The notes under the pieces are model-generated. The model was given only the letters and a program-made list of their open reading frames with translations, was not told the DNA's origin and did not search any database. A stretch of DNA of 64,000 bases. Source: JAKVAV01 sp047632755. Its GTDB lineage: Bacteria; Bacteroidota; Bacteroidia; Flavobacteriales_D; Cryomorphaceae. Positions 1-7,582 of the stretch are shown here, piece after piece (positions within the stretch are counted from its first letter, which is position 1; the number at the start of each line of letters is the position of its first letter). A program made the position numbers and the translations under genes. Location of the stretch: the NCBI GenBank assembly GCA_047632755.1, contig JBLIDT010000008.1:62001-126000 (forward strand). Reading direction: 5' to 3'.

Positions 1-741
1 CCTTTTGATTTGCTCGAATTTGGGGCAGGAGATGGCACCAAAACAAGAATTCTGTTAAAGCGTCTTTTGGAGAACGGAGCGGACTTCCGTTACATACCAA
101 TAGATATTTCAGGCGATGTTTTAGAGAACCTGGAGAGCGATCTCTCCAAAGAGTTTCCTCAATTGACAGTGCGACCAGAAAATGCGGATTATTTCGCTGC
201 GCTGGATAACGTGCGAGTTGAATCAGATAGACCAAAGCTGGTTCTATTTATCGGATCAAGTATTGGTAATTTTCGCGAAGAGGTGATCGATCGCTTCATG
301 TCAGAGCTCCATAAGAAGTTGAATTCTGGTGATCAAGTGCTTCTCGGATATGACTTGATGAAAAACCCGCATGCCATTCTTCGCGCTTACAACGATCCTA
401 CGGGCATAACCAAGGCATTTAATCTCAATATTTTGAGAAGAATTAATCGGGAACTTGGGGCCGATTTCAACATCGAAGCATTCGAGCATTATCCCTATTA
501 CGATCCAGAAACGGGATTGGCAAAAAGCTATTTGGTAAGTTTAAAAAGCCAGATAGTCGAGATTGATGCATTGGATCAAAACTTTAAGTTTGAAACGGGA
601 GAGGTTATACACACTGAGATCAGTCGAAAATTTAGGGTAGAAGAGATAGAGGCATATTTTGAAACAGCTAGATTCGAAGTCGTAGAACATTTCTACGATT
701 GCAAGCATTATTTTGTAGATACCCTTGTAAAGAAACCATGA
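1..741 (+). CDS. egtD: L-histidine N-alpha-methyltransferase (EgtD family), 5' truncated by window edge
   Basis: The reading frame is open from base 1, so the start lies upstream; about 246 C-terminal residues are present of a family that is usually about 320. The SAM-binding glycine loop reads LEFGAGDGTKTR near the visible N-terminus, followed by an IDIS acidic turn and a FIGSSIGNF stretch, all typical of the EgtD/DUF2260 methyltransferase fold. EgtD trimethylates histidine to hercynine in ergothioneine synthesis, in the cytoplasm. The EgtB partner, if there is one, would be upstream and is not visible. The stop codon overlaps the ATG of a decayed DUF427 gene (ATGA). The family call is firm; the exact substrate is inferred. 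Confidence 0.85.
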   Translation, partial: PFDLLEFGAGDGTKTRILLKRLLENGADFRYIPIDISGDVLENLESDLSKEFPQLTVRPENADYFAALDNVRVESDRPKLVLFIGSSIGNFREEVIDRFMSELHKKLNSGDQVLLGYDLMKNPHAILRAYNDPTGITKAFNLNILRRINRELGADFNIEAFEHYPYYDPETGLAKSYLVSLKSQIVEIDALDQNFKFETGEVIHTEISRKFRVEEIEAYFETARFEVVEHFYDCKHYFVDTLVKKP

Positions 742-1023
742 AAGTCTGAGCCACATCTAAAGGACAAGCAATTGCAGAAAGTGAAAACACCAAGCGATTA
801 GAAGAAAATCACTATTTCCATTTCAGATGTGAAAAAAGAACTCCTCAAGAGGTCTGATACGCATACCATGTGTCCCTGGAAAGGGACAGTGTCTTACTAC
901 AGCATAAAGCTATAGGGATGAAATAGGTTCTGACGCTGCGCAGTTCTATCCCGAGCCCAAAGACGCTGCCGCGGCTATCAAAGATCACGTAGCTTTTTGG
1001 TGGGGTTTGGAAGTAGGCGAGGT
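738..1023 (+). pseudogene. Decayed DUF427-family gene
   Basis: Reading the three plus frames in turn recovers the length of a DUF427 protein (usually about 95 residues). The pieces are MKV-stop-ATSKGQAIAESENTKRLEENHYF from the ATG at 738, then after a frameshift near 820 DVKKELLKRSDTHTMCPWKG and TVSYYSIKL, then a stop, and after a second shift DAAQFYPEPKDAAAAIKDHV and AFWWGLEV. The TxCPWKGxxSYY and AAxxYPEPxxAAxxIKxxVAFW motifs are the family signature. At least two in-frame stops and two frameshifts disable it. It begins inside the egtD stop (ATGA overlap), so it was once translationally coupled to it. It runs into the tail of cca, which is convergent. DUF427 has no settled function. Confidence 0.85.
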
Positions 1024-2445
1024 TCAATTTTTCGGCGTAAGCCCGAGCTTTTCACCTTCTTGGATCATGAATAGCCGAGCCTCCTCAGGGTCGCTCGAGA
1101 TTTCCCCTTCTAGGATAGCTTCCTTGATACTATTTTTAATTATACCCACTTCTCTGGATGGCTCAATGCCGAATATTGCCATAATCTCATCCCCAGAAAC
1201 GGGTGGTTGCCAGTTGCGCACCTTGTCTTTTTCTTCTACTTCAATCAAGCGTAGTTTCACTCGTTCGTAATTGGACAAGTACTTTCTGACCTTCTTTTCG
1301 TTCTTGGAAGTAATATCAGATTTGCAAAGGATCATCAAGTCATCGATATCATCTCCTGCATCAAAAAGCAACCTTCGAATAGCTGAATCTGTAGCTTCTT
1401 CCTTCGTTAATGCAATTGGCCTTAAGTGAAGCGCGACCAACTTCTGGACATACTTCATTTGGTGGTCCAAAGGGAGCTTCATTCGCTTGAAAATTTTTGG
1501 AACCATTCGAGCCCCTTTGTCTTCGTGTCCATGGAAGGTCCACCCAGTTCCTGGCTGAAAACGCTTGGTGGGGGGCTTGGCAATGTCGTGAAGAATGGCG
1601 CTCCATCGAAGCCAGAGGTTATCGGATTCAGCAGCCACATTGTCTAGCACTTCAAGCGTATGATAGAAGTTGTCTTTGTGTCGCATTCCATCTTGCTCCT
1701 CCACTCCTTGAAGGTTCACGAGCTCAGGGAAAAACTCATTCAATATGCCTGTTTTGAAAAGCAGTTTAAAACCAATTGATGGCTTTTCTGCCATGATGAT
1801 TTTATTGAGCTCTACGCTAATGCGTTCCGTGCTGACTATTTCCAGCCGATTCTTCATTTCTGTAATTGCCGAAAGAGAATCATCTGTAATGGCAAAGCCA
1901 AGTTGAGTCGCAAAGCGAATGGCTCTCATCATTCGCAAGGGATCATCACTAAATGTGGTATGCGGATCTGTGGGAGTCCTGATAATGCCTGATCTCAAGT
2001 CATCCACCCCATTGAAAGGGTCAGACAATTCTCCGCGGTTATTTTTATTCAGGCTTATCGCCAAAGCGTTAATGGTGAAATCTCGGCGAAGTTGGTCATC
2101 CCTTAGTGTACCTGGTTCTACTTCTGGGTTGCGAGAATCTCTGGCATAACTTTCTTTCCTTGCACCTACGAACTCCAAGTCCCACTCTCCGAATTTGAGC
2201 ATTGCAGTCCCGAAATTCTTGAAAATTTTCACCGGTTGATTGTCCAGTTTTTCACTCACACTTTGAGCGAAGTCGATTCCGTTTCCTACAGTCACTACGT
2301 CCAAGTCTGTCACTTTTCGACCCAATAAGAGATCGCGCACGAAACCTCCGATAATGTACGCCTCAGTTCCTGTTTCATCAGCAACTTCCGACAGCGTCTT
2401 GTATATCGGCATATCCAAGATTACTTTATGGTCGTTAAAGTCCAT
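1024..2445 (-). CDS. cca: CCA-adding tRNA nucleotidyltransferase with HD domain
   Basis: This enzyme adds or repairs the 3' CCA end of tRNA. The class II nucleotidyltransferase head has the GG motif (residues 33-34) followed by RDLLLGRKVTDLDVVT with the metal-binding DxD at 47-49, then RRDFTINALAISL and DPFNGVDDL. The C-terminal half carries an HD phosphohydrolase domain (HTLEVLDNV ... RWSAILHDIAKP ... FHGHEDKGA). The length of 473 residues suits the Bacteroidota form. The ATG at 2445 follows the YrdC-like gene by 5 bp, so the two are probably co-transcribed. It is convergent with the decayed DUF427 gene. Confidence 0.95.
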   Translation of the reverse strand: MDFNDHKVILDMPIYKTLSEVADETGTEAYIIGGFVRDLLLGRKVTDLDVVTVGNGIDFAQSVSEKLDNQPVKIFKNFGTAMLKFGEWDLEFVGARKESYARDSRNPEVEPGTLRDDQLRRDFTINALAISLNKNNRGELSDPFNGVDDLRSGIIRTPTDPHTTFSDDPLRMMRAIRFATQLGFAITDDSLSAITEMKNRLEIVSTERISVELNKIIMAEKPSIGFKLLFKTGILNEFFPELVNLQGVEEQDGMRHKDNFYHTLEVLDNVAAESDNLWLRWSAILHDIAKPPTKRFQPGTGWTFHGHEDKGARMVPKIFKRMKLPLDHQMKYVQKLVALHLRPIALTKEEATDSAIRRLLFDAGDDIDDLMILCKSDITSKNEKKVRKYLSNYERVKLRLIEVEEKDKVRNWQPPVSGDEIMAIFGIEPSREVGIIKNSIKEAILEGEISSDPEEARLFMIQEGEKLGLTPKN

Positions 2446-2450
2446 GAGGG

Positions 2451-3020
2451 TCAGGGTCGAATAATTTTCACTTCCCCGTCTAGGTTGAGCTTGACAATGG
2501 GAATCTGTTTTTTGTCTTTGAATTTTGAAAGGGTGGACAAATTTAAAAGATAATCCACCTCTTCCAAGAGAGAATCTTCCGCTTCTTCGGGTTTTGAAAC
2601 TGGTGTACCTGAAGAGTCGAGCAATGCGGTAGACACCACTGGGCCATTAACCATTTGCACAAGCTTTCTTTCTGCTGGATCTTTGACCATTCTGATGGCA
2701 ATGCTACCATCTGCTGCTAAGGCTTGCTTGTCTACGTTTCTGCCTTCTGGAAGGATCAGTATCAAGTTGCCGTCACTCGTATCTAGAATGTCCCACGCTA
2801 TAGCGGGTACTTCCGAGACCAACCTATTTAGACGGGCGTCACTTTCAACTAAAATTGTAAATCCACTTTCGGCACCTCGATTTTTAAGCGTTCGCAGTGT
2901 TTTCAATGCTTCTGCATTTCGGGCATGGCACAATAAGCTCCATCCAGCCGTGGTGGGAGCAAGAAGGAGATTTCCCTCTTTTATTTTAAGATGGCCATTA
3001 TCTTGATTTATTTTTTCCAA
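2451..3020 (-). CDS. YrdC/Sua5-like threonylcarbamoyl-AMP synthase family protein
   Basis: A 189-residue single-domain protein with a divergent YrdC fold: LLAPTTAGWSL stands where the family has its YPTDTVYGL-type motif, KNRGAESGFTILV at the KxR loop, GSIAIRMVKDP, and VVSTALLDSSGTP at the STSAN-SG site. The family makes threonylcarbamoyl-adenylate for the t6A modification of ANN-decoding tRNAs. The short Bacteroidota form lacks the Sua5 C-terminal domain. The only start I can see is TTG at 3020, which lies 23 bp inside the 3' end of the upstream glycosyltransferase gene. Its position beside cca fits a tRNA maturation role. Motif drift leaves some doubt about full catalytic activity. Confidence 0.75.
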   Translation of the reverse strand: MEKINQDNGHLKIKEGNLLLAPTTAGWSLLCHARNAEALKTLRTLKNRGAESGFTILVESDARLNRLVSEVPAIAWDILDTSDGNLILILPEGRNVDKQALAADGSIAIRMVKDPAERKLVQMVNGPVVSTALLDSSGTPVSKPEEAEDSLLEEVDYLLNLSTLSKFKDKKQIPIVKLNLDGEVKIIRP

Positions 3021-3999
3021 ATTTCAAGATTTCAGAAGTATCAATAGTATAAGCACATTTGAAATGTCCTTTTGGGCAGGTTTTCTTTCCATGCAGTCCG
3101 CAAGGCCTGCAATCCAAACTTTCAATAGTCTCTATTACGCGAGACTTTTCGCTGAGCGGTCCAAAGCCAAATTGAGGAATGGTGCTGCAGAAAATAGCCG
3201 TGACCGCCGCATTCATTGCAGAGGCGATATGAAGCGGGGCAGAGTCGTTGACGAAATTCATTCTGGCGCCTTTCATTAAGGCAGCCGATTGCAAGAATGT
3301 GAGCTCTCCTGCCAAAATGCGAATGTTGCCGTGAATAGATTTTTCTTGAATCTCTGCGCAGGTGTCTAAATCACCAGGAGCTCCAAGAAGGTATATAGGG
3401 ATATCATGTTTTACCTTATCAATCATTTCAATCCACTTCTCAGCTGGAAACTGTTTGGTAAACCATACCGATGCAGGGGCAACGCAATAGTAGGCACCGC
3501 TTTTTTGTAACGAAGCTATCTTTTGAAAATCTGACTCAGAAGGGTAGAGGACAGGAGCTTGAAAAGAACTGTCGGTCAACCCTTCTATTAGACTGAGATT
3601 TCGATGCACTTCATGCATCTCCTGATCGATGACATGCGGGAATTTGTGCGTGTAAGCAAATGAAAATGGGTTCTTGGCAAATCCGATTTTGACTTTTGCT
3701 TTAGACGATGTCGTCAACAAGCCAGAGGAGGCAAAGCGTTGAAGATTGATTAAGAGATCATATTTGTTGCTTCTGACTTCTCGTCCCAGTTTGGCCAGGC
3801 TGTTGTACTTCGAGTTCTTTTTATCCCAGATAAGGATTTGATTTATTTTGGGGTGGTCTTTGAGTAATCCTTCATTTCCCTTCCTCAGCAGAAAATCTAT
3901 CTCCGATTTCGGGTAGAATCTTTTTAGCTTCTCAATAAGTGGAGTAGCCAAAATCACATCGCCAATGAAGGCTGTTTGTATGATCAGAATTCTCTTCAT
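2998..3999 (-). CDS. Glycosyltransferase family 9 (ADP-heptose:LPS heptosyltransferase-like)
   Basis: The 333-residue protein starts MKRILIIQTAFIGDVILATP, the standard GT9 N-terminus, and has the second Rossmann half with DSAPLHIASAMNAAVTAIF and a cysteine-rich tail (LDCRPCGLHGKKTCPKGHFKC) seen in many heptosyltransferase-like proteins. GT9 enzymes add heptose or related sugars to the lipopolysaccharide core on the cytoplasmic face of the inner membrane. The donor sugar cannot be read from the sequence. It lies 7 bp downstream of dapD and overlaps the YrdC-like gene, so it sits inside a four-gene leftward transcription unit with mixed functions. Confidence 0.88.
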   Translation of the reverse strand: MKRILIIQTAFIGDVILATPLIEKLKRFYPKSEIDFLLRKGNEGLLKDHPKINQILIWDKKNSKYNSLAKLGREVRSNKYDLLINLQRFASSGLLTTSSKAKVKIGFAKNPFSFAYTHKFPHVIDQEMHEVHRNLSLIEGLTDSSFQAPVLYPSESDFQKIASLQKSGAYYCVAPASVWFTKQFPAEKWIEMIDKVKHDIPIYLLGAPGDLDTCAEIQEKSIHGNIRILAGELTFLQSAALMKGARMNFVNDSAPLHIASAMNAAVTAIFCSTIPQFGFGPLSEKSRVIETIESLDCRPCGLHGKKTCPKGHFKCAYTIDTSEILKFGKNKSR

Positions 4000-4006
4000 G
4001 TACTGA

Positions 4007-4819
4007 TTAAACAGCTACTTGATACTCACGAAGAGCATCATTTAATGAGGTCTTTAAATCTGTTCCAGCATTTCTCTGGCCAATGATAAGAGCACAAGGA
4101 ACCTGATAATCTCCGGCAGGAAAAGTTTTGTTATAGCTTCCAGGAATCACAACTGATCTCTCTGGAACCTGTCCTTTGTAAGTGACTGGTTCCTTCTGTG
4201 TGACATCGATGATGTGTGTGCTCTTGGTTAACACTACGTTTGCCCCTAGCACAGCTCCTCTGCCCACTCTTACGCCTTCTACCACGATGCTTCGCGAACC
4301 TATGAAAGCTCCGTCCTCTACGATTACTGGAGACGCCTGAAGTGGTTCTAGTACTCCACCGATTCCAACTCCACCGCTCAGGTGAACATTCTTTCCTATC
4401 TGTGCACAGCTTCCCACGGTAGCCCATGTGTCTACCATGGTATTTTCGTCTACATATGCTCCTATATTTACGTAGGAAGGCATCATAATGACACCCTTGG
4501 CTATAAAAGCTCCATATCGCGCAATGGCATGGGGAACGACTCGAACTCCTTTTTCCTTGTAGTTGGTCTTGAGCCGCATCTTGTCGTGAAATTCAAATGG
4601 ACCAACCTCGATTGTCTCCATTTTCCGCATGGGGAAGTAAAGAACTACTGCTTTTTTCACCCATTCATTCACCGTCCAGCCATAGTTTGTAGGCGAGGCA
4701 CAGCGTAGCTTACCCAAGTCTATTTTTTCAATAACGTCTTCAATCGCTTGACGATGAGTGGGGTTATTGATCAGCTTTCTATCGCTCCAAGCTTCTTCAA
4801 TAAGTGACTCTAAATCCAT
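4007..4819 (-). CDS. dapD: Tetrahydrodipicolinate N-succinyltransferase
   Basis: This acyltransferase uses succinyl-CoA to succinylate tetrahydrodipicolinate in the lysine and meso-diaminopimelate pathway. The 270-residue length is exact for the family. An N-terminal helical part is followed by a left-handed beta-helix of hexapeptide repeats around residues 105-215 (for example AFIGSRSIVVEGVRVGRGA). The C-terminus has VPCALIIGQRNAGTDLKTSLN and ends LREYQVAV as expected. It is probably the first gene of the leftward dapD-GT9-yrdC-cca group. A weak hairpin at 4857-4875 separates it from the lipase gene upstream. Confidence 0.96.
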   Translation of the reverse strand: MDLESLIEEAWSDRKLINNPTHRQAIEDVIEKIDLGKLRCASPTNYGWTVNEWVKKAVVLYFPMRKMETIEVGPFEFHDKMRLKTNYKEKGVRVVPHAIARYGAFIAKGVIMMPSYVNIGAYVDENTMVDTWATVGSCAQIGKNVHLSGGVGIGGVLEPLQASPVIVEDGAFIGSRSIVVEGVRVGRGAVLGANVVLTKSTHIIDVTQKEPVTYKGQVPERSVVIPGSYNKTFPAGDYQVPCALIIGQRNAGTDLKTSLNDALREYQVAV

Positions 4820-4856
4820 GGTGCTTTCTTCAGGATCAACAAAGATAAAATAACCT

Positions 4857-4875
4857 CAAAGCTTCGGGAGCTTTG
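4857..4875 (-). terminator. Possible weak terminator after the secreted lipase gene
   Basis: CAAAGCT-TCGGG-AGCTTTG is a perfect 7-bp stem. On the minus strand it is followed by a T-rich but broken tract (GAGGTTATTTT). It lies 20 bp downstream of the lipase stop and upstream of dapD. Confidence 0.4.
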
Positions 4876-4894
4876 CAGTGGTTGAACAAATGCC

Positions 4895-6331
4895 TTAATT
4901 TTTATTTATGACGAGCAATGTTCCGTATTGAGTGCCATTGTGTGTAATGGTGAGAATGTAATTCCCATTTGACAAATCACTCACATCGAAATTTGACAAT
5001 TCCGAATTCAAAACTTGTTCCTTGAGCAAGCGACCACTGATATCGTATAAAGCCAATTGTCCGTTTCCAAGGGCAAACCTTACTTGCACCAAGTCCTTTG
5101 CAGGATTTGGCCAAATGGCAATAGCCTCTTCGTCAACATTGGATACGGATAAAGTTGAAGAGCATTCTGATGCCAATCCTTCGAAAAAATTAAATGCAGC
5201 CTGTACTGCTGGCACGACGCATCCGCCATGATCAGCACCTGGTAAAACATTGGCTGAGCTCACATCGGCAGCTCCGTTGTCGGTCATGATTTGTTCGGTG
5301 GTAGTGCTATTGGTAAAGGCTACTTGCTCGTCCCCGTCGCAGTAATACATGCGCATAGGCATTTCAGGAGCCCAGTCAAAAAGATCATTGTCAGCGAGAG
5401 CGATTCTGAGGGGATGATTTGGGTTGTTTTCAAAATTGGTGAGAACCGAATCTCTCAGCAGTTCGCTAATGTTCTCTGGTAGAAGATCGTTCACCACATC
5501 CATTGTATACTCATCTTGTTCGCCATCGAAATAAGGAGCTACTATATCGGCATATGGATCTTGCACTAAATCGCTTAACTCATTGTACAGGTTCCCGTAA
5601 ACGCTTTGGTAACTAACAACAAGGTAAATGATGTACCCTGGAGTCGGATAGGGCTCATCGCTCAATATAAGATTGGCTTGTGAGCCAGACATATTATAAG
5701 GCCCACTTAATGGAGCGCCAGCTACTATGCCGAGTTCCTCGACTAGCTCATTGTCTTGGGCATATTTGAGAGCTGCCATTGCCGCATGCCCACCTTGCGA
5801 ATAACCTGTGATAAACACTTCTCCATTGTCCTGATAATCTGTCGACGCTAAATATTCTCTCGCTGCGCTAATTAGGTCTAGTGTAGCCGTGGCTTGAGAT
5901 TCTGCATGCACATAAGGATGAATTCCCTCGTTTATACCCATACCTAGGTAATCTGGAGCAATTCCAATATATCCTGCCGATGACAGAATGGTGAGAATTA
6001 AGCTTTCTGGGTTTCGTTCAGAAGGAACATCAAAGCGCTTGAGAACAGTTCCATGACAATACGCAACCATAGGAAAGGAATTGCATGAATTGGACACGGG
6101 AATTGACAGCGCACCTGATGCTATGGTAGGTTCTCCGTTTAAATCTGTGGTTGTGTAGGTTATTTTGTAAAAGTCTACAGCATAGTCCACAGGAAGCGGA
6201 AAGCCGAGAAAGTTAATTAGGCTAGTAGTGTAATTATAGACGAATTCGACTGAAACGAGTTCTTGGGCTTTTGCACTATTGAAGCTTCCCAAAGTAGCGA
6301 TCATCGCTAGTAAAATGTAAATTCTTTTCAT
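4895..6331 (-). CDS. Secreted alpha/beta-hydrolase (lipase-like) with T9SS sorting domain
   Basis: A 478-residue exported hydrolase. A signal peptide covers about residues 1-22 (cleaved after AKA). The body resembles secretory lipases: MVAYCHGTV, a nucleophile elbow GYSQGGHAA with Ser178, a candidate acid in YYCDGDEQV and a candidate histidine in LPGADHGGC. After a linker near 395, the last 80 or so residues form a type A T9SS sorting domain (IAIWPNPAKDLVQVRF ... LYDISGRLL ... LSNGNYILTI ... LLVINKN). It should be carried across the outer membrane by the T9SS and act on extracellular lipids or esters; the substrate is unknown. The ATG at 6331 is 59 bp from the divergent ruvX start. Confidence 0.88.
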   Translation of the reverse strand: MKRIYILLAMIATLGSFNSAKAQELVSVEFVYNYTTSLINFLGFPLPVDYAVDFYKITYTTTDLNGEPTIASGALSIPVSNSCNSFPMVAYCHGTVLKRFDVPSERNPESLILTILSSAGYIGIAPDYLGMGINEGIHPYVHAESQATATLDLISAAREYLASTDYQDNGEVFITGYSQGGHAAMAALKYAQDNELVEELGIVAGAPLSGPYNMSGSQANLILSDEPYPTPGYIIYLVVSYQSVYGNLYNELSDLVQDPYADIVAPYFDGEQDEYTMDVVNDLLPENISELLRDSVLTNFENNPNHPLRIALADNDLFDWAPEMPMRMYYCDGDEQVAFTNSTTTEQIMTDNGAADVSSANVLPGADHGGCVVPAVQAAFNFFEGLASECSSTLSVSNVDEEAIAIWPNPAKDLVQVRFALGNGQLALYDISGRLLKEQVLNSELSNFDVSDLSNGNYILTITHNGTQYGTLLVINKN

Positions 6332-6378
6332 CTGGTGTTTATTTTTTCGAAGTGTGAATTTAGGTGTTTCAATCCTAT

Positions 6379-6386
6379 TACTTTTG
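6379..6386 (+). promoter_or_regulatory. Bacteroidota-type -7 box upstream of ruvX
   Basis: TACTTTTG matches TAnnTTTG and ends 5 bases before the GTG chosen for ruvX, which would give a nearly leaderless mRNA. No TTG is seen at the usual 17-23 bp upstream. Confidence 0.45.
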
Positions 6387-6390
6387 TGCT

Positions 6391-6813
6391 GTGCCTAGAA
6401 TACTATCAATTGATTACGGAACAAAGCGCTGCGGCATAGCCGAGACGGATGATATGCAAATTATTGCGAGTGCATTGGAAACCATTCCTCGTCGACAATT
6501 GTTCCCTTTCTTTGATCGATACTTCAAATTGCGAGAAGTGAATGAAGTGGTAGTGGGACAGCCATTTAAAATGACGGGAGGATTGAATGAACTCGAAGAT
6601 GAAATCCTGAAGTTTTTGCACACATTTACTCAGCGCTATCCCAAGGTGGAAGTCCACCGATTGAACGAGGCATTTACCTCAAAGATGGCTTTGGAATCTA
6701 TGATAGCAGCAGGAAGCAAAAAAAAAGACCGCCGAAAGAAGGAAAACATCGATAAGATTGCTGCAACCATTATCTTGCAAGACTTTTTAGAAAATAGAAG
6801 AAATCAACGTTGA
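6391..6813 (+). CDS. ruvX: Putative Holliday junction resolvase / pre-16S rRNA nuclease YqgF
   Basis: A 140-residue RNase H-fold protein. The first strand PRILSIDYGTKRCGIA carries the catalytic Asp, followed by VVVGQPFKMTGGLNE, VHRLNEAFTSKMA and a C-terminal DKIAATIILQDFL with the final acidic residue. The family is linked to maturation of the 16S rRNA 5' end and to Holliday junction processing. I chose GTG at 6391 because it puts PRILSIDYG at the N-terminus, as in homologues. An earlier in-frame GTG at 6364 would add nine residues and place the start ahead of the -7 box. clpP starts 2 bp after the stop, so the two form an operon. Confidence 0.9.
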   Translation: MPRILSIDYGTKRCGIAETDDMQIIASALETIPRRQLFPFFDRYFKLREVNEVVVGQPFKMTGGLNELEDEILKFLHTFTQRYPKVEVHRLNEAFTSKMALESMIAAGSKKKDRRKKENIDKIAATIILQDFLENRRNQR

Positions 6814-6815
6814 AC

Positions 6816-7391
6816 ATGAGCGAAAAGGAAAAAGAAGATAAAAAGAAGGATCCAAGTCTTTCAAAATTGATTGAAGATCAATACGTCAAAGAGCGTAAAG
6901 TATTTCTTTGGGGTAGTGTAGACGATGATTCTGCAAAACACGTCATTGACCGATTGCTGTATCTAGATGCCAAAGATCCTGGTAAGGAAATTACCTTGAT
7001 CATCAATAGCCCAGGAGGCTATGTTACTTCGGGTTTTGCCGTTTACGATACCATGAAAACGATCAAGAGCCCAGTAAGTACTGTCTGTATGGGCTTGGCA
7101 GCTTCCATGGGTAGTATCTTACTTTCTGCTGGTGAAAAAGGCAAAAGATTCATCTATCCGCTCGCAAAGGTGATGATTCACCAACCGAGTGGTGGAGCTA
7201 GAGGGCAATCTACTGACATCGAAATTCAAGCAAATGAAATTCTTAAAACCAAGCAAATTGGTGCAGAGATTCTAGCTGAGAATTGCGGTCAAACTGTGGA
7301 GAAAATCTTGAAGGATTTCAACCGTGACTACTGGATGGATGCCGATGAGAGTCTGAAATATGGGATTGTAGATAAGGTGATGAAGTATTGA
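6816..7391 (+). CDS. clpP: ATP-dependent Clp protease proteolytic subunit
   Basis: The 191-residue serine protease of the Clp complex. The catalytic triad is readable: Ser97 in GLAASMGS, His122 in MIHQPSGG and Asp171 in DFNRDYW. INSPGGYVTSGFAVYDTM forms the substrate groove. The N-terminus (MSEKEKEDKKKDPSLSKLIE) is short and highly charged, and the sequence after it (KVFLWGSVDDDSAKHVIDRLLYLD) differs from the usual RIIFLGxxI pattern of housekeeping ClpP. It may therefore be a paralogue; whether another clpP exists beside clpX elsewhere cannot be seen. The ATG at 6816 is preferred over an overlapping TTG at 6810. A clear terminator follows. Confidence 0.93.
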   Translation: MSEKEKEDKKKDPSLSKLIEDQYVKERKVFLWGSVDDDSAKHVIDRLLYLDAKDPGKEITLIINSPGGYVTSGFAVYDTMKTIKSPVSTVCMGLAASMGSILLSAGEKGKRFIYPLAKVMIHQPSGGARGQSTDIEIQANEILKTKQIGAEILAENCGQTVEKILKDFNRDYWMDADESLKYGIVDKVMKY

Positions 7392-7488
7392 TGTTAGTCC
7401 TTAGCTACTCTTAGAAAGTTGTTGGTGTTTTGATTATTGTTTGGGAATCTCAAACAGGCTAGGATCAAAACGAATTATTTCAAAATTC

Positions 7489-7522
7489 AAAACCCCATTC
7501 TTGATTGAGTGGGTTTTTTTTT
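7489..7522. terminator. Bidirectional rho-independent terminator between clpP and tamL
   Basis: An AAAACCC(C)A stem pairs with TGGGTTTT around an 11-nt loop and is followed on the plus strand by a run of nine Ts. The A-run on the other side would also serve the convergent tamL transcript. The rest of 7392-7582 holds no visible gene. Confidence 0.8.
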
Positions 7523-7582
7523 CGACGGAGCCTATTATCTACAACCTGCGATTAGTCAGTAGATACTAACGTCTGTTCAAAA

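Noticed and set aside
1007..1270. An 87-codon plus-strand frame overlapping the cca 3' end
   Set aside because: Only its first residues belong to the decayed DUF427 gene; the rest is antisense to cca.
4131..4427. A 98-codon minus-strand frame inside dapD
   Set aside because: It is the alternative-frame shadow of dapD, with biased composition and no motif.
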